NCBI GenBank assembly: GCA_007116195.1 | Contig: SKIX01000236.1 | Span: 1 to 5,427, forward strand | Length of the DNA: 5,427 nt | Reading direction: 5' to 3' | Origin: Marinospirillum sp. | GTDB taxonomy: Bacteria > Pseudomonadota > Gammaproteobacteria > Pseudomonadales > Halomonadaceae | Shown here: piece after piece, positions 1-5,427 of the stretch | How the letters are laid out: each line of letters begins with the position of its first letter | Position numbering within the stretch: the first letter of the stretch is position 1 | The notes under the pieces: generated by a model | What the model saw: only the letters and a program-made list of their open reading frames with translations | Database searches by the model: none | Told to the model about the DNA's origin: nothing | Position numbers and translations under genes: made by a program

Positions 1-541
<541 letters not shown>

Positions 542-565
542 AGCCTTATCCCAACTCAGCGGCTT

Positions 566-1222
566 TTATAAGTCTTTTAGCAGCTGCTCGAAACCTGACA
601 AAATTCGATCAGGCTGACTAGCTGCTAAGGGCTCACCATGATTATAACCATGCGGTAGCAGCCAAATTGTTACACCTGCAGCTCTGGCTGTCGCAACATC
701 ATTTTTTGAGTCACCAAGATACAGCACCTGCTCGGGCTTCAACTGATACTTATCAAGCAAGTAGTGAACTCCCACAGGGCTAGGCTTTTTTTCTGCAAAA
801 GTATCGCCGCCTAGCACATCGGCAAAATAGTCAAACAGGCCATGAGCTTTAAGTGCTAAATCAGCACCCACTTTAAACTTATTAGTCAGCACTGCTTGGC
901 GCTTATTAAGCTCATGCAGGCGAACAACCGTCGCTTTGGCTGCTGGATATAGCTGGCTATTCGTACCCGAACAGCGCTCATAAAAGTAGTAGAATCTTTG
1001 CAACAAGAGGTTAGCATCAACTGTTTTGTCAAGCTGAAAATGGCAGAGCGCCTGCTCCAGAAAATGTGCAGCTCCCTTGCCGACCCATAAATGCGCCTGC
1101 TCTAAGGTCACCAAAGGCAAGCCAGCTTCGGCTAGCGCTTGGTTAATGGCCTGAGTAATTTCAGGCGCGGTATCCATCAAGGTACCATCCAAGTCATAAA
1201 TAATGAGCTGATAATCCAACAA
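566..1222 (-). CDS. gph: Phosphoglycolate phosphatase-like HAD-superfamily hydrolase
   Basis: This is a 218-residue cytosolic HAD hydrolase of the Gph type, expected to dephosphorylate 2-phosphoglycolate to glycolate with Mg2+. HAD motif I is YDLDGTLMD, with nucleophile Asp10 and acid/base Asp12. A helical C1 cap spans about residues 17-90 and contains WVGKGA (46-51), close to WIGNGA of E. coli Gph. Motif II is VLTNK (Thr113), motif III Lys146 in KKPSP, and motif IV GDSKND (Asp171, Asp175). GYNHGEP (192-198) near the C-terminus is Gph-like. The start is TTG at 1222: AAGGGG lies 8 nt upstream, a stop precedes it in frame, and the first internal ATG (residue 16) would remove motif I. A second TTG follows at 1219. 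It lies 78 nt behind gap, past a strong terminator. Other HAD-IA phosphatases such as MupP or PpaX are possible, so the exact substrate is less certain than the fold. Confidence 0.85.
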   Translation of the reverse strand: MLDYQLIIYDLDGTLMDTAPEITQAINQALAEAGLPLVTLEQAHLWVGKGAAHFLEQALCHFQLDKTVDANLLLQRFYYFYERCSGTNSQLYPAAKATVVRLHELNKRQAVLTNKFKVGADLALKAHGLFDYFADVLGGDTFAEKKPSPVGVHYLLDKYQLKPEQVLYLGDSKNDVATARAAGVTIWLLPHGYNHGEPLAASQPDRILSGFEQLLKDL

Positions 1223-1230
1223 AAGCCTAA

Positions 1231-1236
1231 CCCCTT
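1231..1236 (-). promoter_or_regulatory. Shine-Dalgarno of gph, fixing a TTG start
   Basis: AAGGGG on the minus strand ends 8 nt before the TTG at 1222 and 11 nt before the second TTG at 1219. The spacing favours 1222. The site begins at the very base after the U-tract of the gap terminator. A transcript ended there would therefore lack it, and only read-through or new initiation could give a translatable gph message. Confidence 0.65.
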
Positions 1237-1271
1237 AAAAAAAAGCCCACCAACTTATAAAAGAGGTGGGC
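1237..1271 (-). terminator. Intrinsic terminator of gap
   Basis: On the minus strand GCCCACC (1271-1265) pairs perfectly with GGTGGGC (1251-1245). The loop is 13 nt, and CTT/AAG inside it can add three more pairs. Eight consecutive T follow at once (1244-1237). This is a textbook rho-independent terminator, one-directional because the plus strand shows only an A-run. It sits 29 nt after the gap stop. Confidence 0.93.
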
Positions 1272-1300
1272 CTGACAACTAGAGCATTACTAACATAGGT

Positions 1301-2755
1301 TTAGCGATCAGCCGGGAAATAAAGAAATTTCACATTAGAAATTTCCTGCAGAATACGCACCACCTGACAGCTGTAACCGAACTCATTGTCATACCAAACA
1401 TAGAGCACCACCTGCTTGCCACTGGCGATGGTCGCTTTACCATCGACAATACCGGCATGGCGGTTACCAACAAAGTCAGACGACACCACTTCCGCCGAAT
1501 CGACAAAATCAATCTGCTTCTGCATAGGCGAATAAAGCGCTGACCAGCTCAAGTACTTATTCAGCGCTTCAGCATCAGTATCTTTTTCCAGCGTCAGGTT
1601 CAAAATCGCCATAGACACATTAGGAATAGGCACACGAATCGCGTTACCGGTCAGCTTGCCGGCCAGCTCAGGCAGCGCCTTGGCGACCGCTTTAGCGGCA
1701 CCCGTTTCAGTCAGAACCATGTTCATCGCTGCGGAACGACCACGACGATCACCTTTATGGAAATTATCGATCAAGTTCTGGTCATTGGTGTAGGCGTGTA
1801 CTGTTTCTACGTGACCACTGACAATACCAAACTGGTCATTCACGGCTTTTAGAACCGGCACAATGGCATTGGTGGTACAAGAAGCAGCAGAAATGATCTT
1901 GTCGTCTTCGGTCAAATCACCATCATTGATGCCGTAAACGATATTTTTGATATCGCCCTTGCCCGGTGCGGTCAGAATAGCTCGGGAAGCGCCCTTGCAA
2001 GCGATGTGCTGACCCAAACCTTTTTCATCACGCCAAACGCCCGTGTTATCAACGATCAGGGCATTATTGATGCCATACTTCGTGTAGTCGATTTCTTCTG
2101 GTGAGTTGGCATAGATAAACTGAATGTAGTTGCCGTTGACGATCAGAGCCTTGTTGTCATGATCCACAGTGATGGTACCATTGAAAGGACCATGCACAGA
2201 ATCACGACGCAACAGGCTGGCACGCTTTTCCAGATCGCCATCTTTACCGCCACGAACAACGACGGCACGCACTCGCAGCAGGCTACCACCACCGGCTTTT
2301 TCCACCAGGATACGCGCCAGCAAGCGGCCGATGCGACCGAAACCATAAAGAACCACATCCTGAGGTTCGCCACCTTTTTCAGCTTCTTTATACTGACCGA
2401 CAATCGGAGCAACTTCTTCTTTCAGGAAGGCTTCCATATCACCGCCGCCCTGCTTACGATACTTAGCCGCCAGCTTACCCACATCAAGGTGCGCAGGGCC
2501 GGGGTTAAGCTTGAGCAGAGTATCTAACAGCAAATGACTGTCACGTACGTCCAACTCTTCGCCTTCGACCTGACGCACAAAACGGTGGTCTTTTAGAATA
2601 CGAATCACAGAACGGTTGACCAGAGCGCGGCCAAAAATGGAAGTTACAACGTTATGCTTGCGGTAAAGCGTACCTACTAAAGGAATCATGCTTTCTGCAA
2701 GGGTTTCACGTTCTTGCCAGTCTTGGCTATAGGAATCCAGCTTGGTGTCAGTCAC
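1301..2755 (-). CDS. gap: Glyceraldehyde-3-phosphate dehydrogenase, long form with N-terminal extension
   Basis: This protein has 484 residues, against about 330 for classical GapA. It is a cytosolic enzyme interconverting glyceraldehyde-3-phosphate and 1,3-bisphosphoglycerate with NAD(P). Residues 1-130 form a largely helical, charged extension. The Rossmann motif GFGRIGR is at 138-144, the active site ASCTTN has Cys293, the assisting His is His320 in TVHAYTND, and WYDNEFGYS (454-462) holds the nicotinamide-contacting Asn. Where NAD-type GapA has Asn-Asp after the second strand, this protein has Arg168-Gly169. That suggests NADP(H) use, by inference only. The residue after SCTTN is Ala rather than the usual Cys, and the FRVPT and VDLT motifs are altered (IRVPI, ILNLT). 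The start is GTG at 2755 with GAGAGG 6 nt upstream and an in-frame stop just before; the first ATG is residue 23. The gene is divergent from mfd and ends at a strong terminator. Family assignment is secure; direction and cofactor are open. Confidence 0.95.
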   Translation of the reverse strand: MTDTKLDSYSQDWQERETLAESMIPLVGTLYRKHNVVTSIFGRALVNRSVIRILKDHRFVRQVEGEELDVRDSHLLLDTLLKLNPGPAHLDVGKLAAKYRKQGGGDMEAFLKEEVAPIVGQYKEAEKGGEPQDVVLYGFGRIGRLLARILVEKAGGGSLLRVRAVVVRGGKDGDLEKRASLLRRDSVHGPFNGTITVDHDNKALIVNGNYIQFIYANSPEEIDYTKYGINNALIVDNTGVWRDEKGLGQHIACKGASRAILTAPGKGDIKNIVYGINDGDLTEDDKIISAASCTTNAIVPVLKAVNDQFGIVSGHVETVHAYTNDQNLIDNFHKGDRRGRSAAMNMVLTETGAAKAVAKALPELAGKLTGNAIRVPIPNVSMAILNLTLEKDTDAEALNKYLSWSALYSPMQKQIDFVDSAEVVSSDFVGNRHAGIVDGKATIASGKQVVLYVWYDNEFGYSCQVVRILQEISNVKFLYFPADR

Positions 2756-2761
2756 GGGCTG

Positions 2762-2767
2762 CCTCTC
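2762..2767 (-). promoter_or_regulatory. Shine-Dalgarno of gap, fixing a GTG start
   Basis: GAGAGG on the minus strand ends 6 nt before GTG at 2755. A TAA lies in frame at 2776-2774, so the frame cannot be extended much further upstream. Confidence 0.75.
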
Positions 2768-2804
2768 AAGAAATTAGGGGGTTAGTCCAGAGTTTTCGCG
2801 CGCT

Positions 2805-2833
2805 ATTATGCTTGTTGACTTAAAGTTAGGCAA
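2805..2833 (-). promoter_or_regulatory. Promoter of gap
   Basis: On the minus strand TTGCCT (2833-2828, four of six to TTGACA) and CATAAT (2810-2805, five of six to TATAAT) are separated by exactly 17 nt. Initiation is predicted near 2798, leaving a leader of about 43 nt before the GTG. The -35 box overlaps a perfect palindrome (2829-2840), so it could be controlled by a DNA-binding protein. Confidence 0.6.
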
Positions 2834-2840
2834 ATTTGCC
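2829..2840. repeat. Perfect 12-bp palindrome, possible operator of gap
   Basis: GGCAAATTTGCC is a perfect dyad with an AT core. It covers five of the six bases of the gap -35 box and extends upstream of it. That position is typical of a repressor site for gap or of a bound regulator between the divergent genes. The regulator cannot be named from the sequence. Confidence 0.6.
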
Positions 2841-2888
2841 GCCTCCAAGCACCCTGCTACTTTTGTAGGGCCACCCCTTGCTGGAGGC
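2841..2888. repeat. Imperfect inverted repeat between gap and mfd
   Basis: GCCTCCA (2841-2847) pairs with TGGAGGC (2882-2888). After one bulged A the pairing continues as GCA with TGC, giving 10 pairs. Inside, CTAC (2857-2860) and GTAG (2865-2868) form a small hairpin with a TTTT loop. The structure lies upstream of both predicted start sites, so it would act as DNA (cruciform or protein site) rather than in either message. No U-tract follows, so it is not a terminator. Confidence 0.5.
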
Positions 2889-2908
2889 TGGAGCCACTTA
2901 GGTTCAAC

Positions 2909-2917
2909 TGCTAGAAT
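2909..2917 (+). promoter_or_regulatory. Extended -10 promoter of mfd
   Basis: TGC followed by TAGAAT (2912-2917, five of six to TATAAT) is an extended -10 element. A conventional -35 is poor (TGGAGC at 2889-2894, 17-nt spacing, three of six). Initiation near 2924 would give a leader of only about 20 nt, enough to carry the AAGGA at 2936-2940. This fits modest constitutive expression. Confidence 0.5.
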
Positions 2918-2935
2918 CTTGTTTTTTTGACCATC

Positions 2936-2940
2936 AAGGA
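2936..2940 (+). promoter_or_regulatory. Shine-Dalgarno of mfd, which leaves the start in doubt
   Basis: AAGGA lies only 1 nt before ATG at 2942, closer than ribosomes normally use. It lies 7 nt before an in-frame GTG at 2948 (codon 3). Spacing therefore favours GTG 2948. An upstream in-frame TTG at 2927 has no Shine-Dalgarno. Confidence 0.6.
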
Positions 2941-2941
2941 A

Positions 2942-5427
2942 ATGTCCGTGCCTGCCAAGCCAGCTGCTGTTCCTTCTTTACCTCTACCCCTACTGCCTGA
3001 AGCTCCTCCTCGAAAACCTGGCTTTATTCAACGCTGGTTGAATTTGCAGGGTGCTGCTTCAGCTTTGGCGCTCTTAGAGGCAGCAGAAAAGCACCCCGCC
3101 CCTTTACTGGTTATTTGTGCTGATAGCAGCTCAGCTCAGGCCTTAGCTGATGAACTGAGTTTTTTTGCTGAACAGCGACTACCCGTGTTTACTTTACCTG
3201 ACTGGGAAGTCTTACCCTATGACCGCTTTTCACCCCACCAGGACATCGTTTCCGAGCGCTTACAAACGCTTTTAGCCCTGCCTTCGCAGCAGCAAGGGCT
3301 GCTAGTTGTACCTGTCTCTACTCTAATGCAGCGCCTACCACCTGCAGAGTTTGTTACTAGCCATGCGCTCGATATAAAACTCAATCAGAAACTCGACCTA
3401 CATGCCTTTCGCCGTCAGTTAGAAGAAGCAGGCTACCGGGCTGTGGATACTGTCTATGAGCATGGTGAATATGCCGTACGTGGTGGATTACTTGACCTCT
3501 ACCCCATGGGTAGTAAGCAACCACTTCGCATTGAGCTCTTTGATGACGAAGTGGAGTCGCTACGTTTTTTCAATCCAGAAACTCAGCGCACCGAAGAAAA
3601 AACCGACCATATATCGCTTTTGCCTGCACATGAGTTTGCATTAACACCCAGTGCACTCGAGATTTTTCGTACCGAGTTTCAAACACGCTTTGACTTAGAC
3701 CTATCACGCTGCGACCTCTATCAGGACACCCTTAAAGGCCAGGTCACCCCTGGTCTGGAATTCCTGTTGCCCCTGTTTTTTACCCATACCACAACCCTGT
3801 TTGATTATTTACCTGCTGAAACCCTGATAGCTGAAATGGGTACAACCAGTGAGGCTGCACAGCACTTCTGGGATGAAATTCAGCGCCGCTATGAGAGCTT
3901 GCGTCATGATCTGCGCCATCCCTGCTTGCCACCAACTGAGCTTTACCTGCCCGTCGAACGACTCAACAGTCTACGCAAAAGCTTTCCCCGTGTTTTGCTG
4001 CCTAACAGTCAGCCTAAAGATCAGCTTGCCGGCGACCTCCAGTTGCCCTGCCAAGCTCTACCAGACTTAGCCGTTCAAGCCAAAGCGAGTCGACCCCTGG
4101 GTGCGCTCCAGGATTTTCTTCGAGACCACCCAACAACCTCCGTACTCCTCACCGCTGAATCTGCTGGCCGCCGTGAGGCGCTGATTGAACTACTCGAACG
4201 TCACCAGCTCAAGCCGCAGGCCGTCAACAGCTGGTCAGCCTTCCTGGATCAACGGCCTCAGCTTGGCCTCACCCTGGCCCCCTTAGATCGCGGCCTCTGG
4301 GCTGGCCAGCCCGGTGTATTACTGGTTACTGAATCACTCTTATTTGGTGAACGTATTCAACAGCGTCGGCGACGTCAGAGTGCGGAAGTCAGTCAGGATC
4401 TCGCCTTTAAAAGCTTATCGGAGCTTTCAGTTGGTAGCCCGGTAGTGCATATCGATCACGGCGTTGGCCGTTATCAGGGGCTAGAAGTGCTCGAAGCCGG
4501 TGGTCAGAAGCAGGAGTTCCTAAAACTGGTCTATGCGGATCAGGCCAACCTTTATGTGCCGGTTGCCGCTCTAGATCGCATCAGCCGCTATTCTGGCCTA
4601 GCTGATGAAAACGCCCCTCTGCACCGGCTGGGCTCTGAACAATGGGATAAAGCCAAACGCAAGGCTGCAGAAAAAATTCGTGATACCGCCGCCGAGCTAC
4701 TGGATGTTTATGCTCGCCGTGAAGCCCAGCAAGGCCATGCCTTCACTTTGGATGAAGAAGCCTACGAACAGTTTGCTGCAGCCTTCCCTTTTGAAGAAAC
4801 GGTGGACCAAGAGCTAGCGATTAATGCCGTCATTCGTGACATGACCCGCACCCGCCCTATGGATCGTGTCGTTTGTGGGGATGTCGGTTTCGGTAAAACT
4901 GAAGTGGCGATGCGTGCTGCCTTCATTGCAGTGAATGGCGGCCACCAGGTTGCTGTTTTGGTGCCCACAACCCTACTAGCGCAACAGCATTATGATAATT
5001 TCAAAGACCGCTTCGCTGACTGGCCGGTCAACATTGAACTGCTGTCACGTTTTCGTTCAGCGAAAGAGCAAGCAGCCGCCATCCAGCAACTTGAAGAAGG
5101 CAAGGTCGATATCCTCATCGGTACTCACAAGCTTTTACAAGCAGGTGTCAAATACCAACAGCTGGGCTTGGTAATCATTGATGAAGAACACCGTTTCGGG
5201 GTCAGGCAAAAAGAAAAGCTCAAAGCCCTACGCGCTAATGTTGACCTGCTCTCTTTAACTGCCACACCTATTCCGCGTACGCTCAATATGGCCATGTCAG
5301 GTATTCGTGACCTTTCCATTATTGCGACCCCTCCGGCTCGTCGCCTATCGGTCAAGACCTTTGTGCGCCCAAGAGACGAGAGCATCATCAAGGAAGCTGT
5401 TCTTCGTGAGCTACTTCGTGGTGGCCA
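2942..5427 (+). CDS. mfd: Transcription-repair coupling factor Mfd, N-terminal 828 residues (cut by window edge)
   Basis: Mfd is a cytosolic DNA translocase that pushes stalled RNA polymerase off damaged template and recruits UvrA to start nucleotide excision repair. The frame is open from ATG 2942 to the right edge: 828 codons of about 1150, lacking the rest of translocase lobe 2 and the C-terminal TRCF domain. A proline-rich tail (about 1-25) precedes the UvrB-like module, which carries LPDWEVLPYDRFSPHQD from residue 85. The CarD-like RNA polymerase-interaction domain begins near 494 and includes VVHIDHGVGRY (501-511). A long helix region follows (AAEKIRDTAAELLDVYA), then the superfamily 2 motor. 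The motor has Walker A GDVGFGKT (646-653, Lys652), Walker B DEEH (747-750), and motif III TATP (773-776) followed by IPRTLNMAMSG. The Walker A Lys sits about 18 residues later than in E. coli Mfd (Lys634). Translation may start at GTG 2948, dropping two residues. I saw no frameshift or missing motor residue. Confidence 0.96.
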   Translation, partial: MSVPAKPAAVPSLPLPLLPEAPPRKPGFIQRWLNLQGAASALALLEAAEKHPAPLLVICADSSSAQALADELSFFAEQRLPVFTLPDWEVLPYDRFSPHQDIVSERLQTLLALPSQQQGLLVVPVSTLMQRLPPAEFVTSHALDIKLNQKLDLHAFRRQLEEAGYRAVDTVYEHGEYAVRGGLLDLYPMGSKQPLRIELFDDEVESLRFFNPETQRTEEKTDHISLLPAHEFALTPSALEIFRTEFQTRFDLDLSRCDLYQDTLKGQVTPGLEFLLPLFFTHTTTLFDYLPAETLIAEMGTTSEAAQHFWDEIQRRYESLRHDLRHPCLPPTELYLPVERLNSLRKSFPRVLLPNSQPKDQLAGDLQLPCQALPDLAVQAKASRPLGALQDFLRDHPTTSVLLTAESAGRREALIELLERHQLKPQAVNSWSAFLDQRPQLGLTLAPLDRGLWAGQPGVLLVTESLLFGERIQQRRRRQSAEVSQDLAFKSLSELSVGSPVVHIDHGVGRYQGLEVLEAGGQKQEFLKLVYADQANLYVPVAALDRISRYSGLADENAPLHRLGSEQWDKAKRKAAEKIRDTAAELLDVYARREAQQGHAFTLDEEAYEQFAAAFPFEETVDQELAINAVIRDMTRTRPMDRVVCGDVGFGKTEVAMRAAFIAVNGGHQVAVLVPTTLLAQQHYDNFKDRFADWPVNIELLSRFRSAKEQAAAIQQLEEGKVDILIGTHKLLQAGVKYQQLGLVIIDEEHRFGVRQKEKLKALRANVDLLSLTATPIPRTLNMAMSGIRDLSIIATPPARRLSVKTFVRPRDESIIKEAVLRELLRGG

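Noticed and set aside
1330..1512. 60-codon minus-strand frame at the 3' part of gap
   Set aside because: Out-of-frame reading of the conserved GAPDH C-terminal region, with no independent signals.
2143..2412. 89-codon minus-strand frame inside gap
   Set aside because: Alternative frame of gap. Its Cys/Val/Trp-rich composition is typical of a shadow frame.
2159..2527. 122-codon open frame on the plus strand, antisense to gap
   Set aside because: It lies wholly inside the secure gap gene, resembles no family that I know, has no Shine-Dalgarno that I could see, and reads as a reverse-strand shadow.
2815..2843. TTGACT at 2815-2820 as a -35 box for mfd
   Set aside because: No acceptable -10 lies 16-18 nt downstream, and the start would be about 100 nt before mfd. 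The extended -10 at 2909-2917 fits better.
3456..5174. Short plus-strand frames within mfd (3456-3644, 3849-4070, 4605-4817, 4992-5174)
   Set aside because: All lie in other frames of the uninterrupted mfd reading frame and show no family motifs or ribosome sites.
4762..5391. Minus-strand frames opposite mfd (4762-4968, 5125-5391)
   Set aside because: Reverse-complement shadows of the strongly conserved Mfd motor region.

Overview
This is a compact, housekeeping-type stretch of a bacterial chromosome, most likely from a gammaproteobacterium. Four protein genes are visible. The first three lie on the minus strand: nqrA (5' part only, 1-276), gph (566-1222) and a long-form gap (1301-2755). The fourth, mfd, lies on the plus strand from 2942 and runs off the right edge. 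A Na+-pumping NADH:quinone reductase gene close to a roughly 480-residue GAPDH that is divergent from mfd recalls the nqr-gap-mfd neighbourhood of Pseudomonas and marine relatives. This is from memory, not a search. Base composition looks balanced to moderately GC-rich, and a marine or halophilic Oceanospirillales/Pseudomonadales host is a reasonable guess. The genus cannot be told from the sequence alone.

Layout. Positions 277-565 form a gene-free leader for nqrA. It holds two weak promoter candidates, an inverted repeat, a leader hairpin and two back-to-back short tandem duplications. gph starts at TTG, and its Shine-Dalgarno sequence directly abuts the U-tract of a clear intrinsic terminator (1237-1271) behind gap. 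gap starts at GTG with a good Shine-Dalgarno sequence. The 186-bp region between gap and mfd carries a good minus-strand sigma70-type promoter for gap, a perfect 12-bp palindrome over its -35 box, a larger imperfect inverted repeat, and an extended -10 promoter for mfd.

How the genes relate. GAPDH interconverts glyceraldehyde-3-phosphate and 1,3-bisphosphoglycerate. Na+-NQR oxidises NADH and exports Na+. Gph clears 2-phosphoglycolate, a by-product that includes repair of oxidised DNA 3' ends. Mfd couples stalled RNA polymerase to nucleotide excision repair. Each gene has its own control signals, so this looks like conserved neighbourhood rather than one pathway.

I found no mobile element, CRISPR array, RNA gene or new multi-gene system. 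The points worth a second look are regulatory structure, non-ATG starts, and the divergent features of the long GAPDH.
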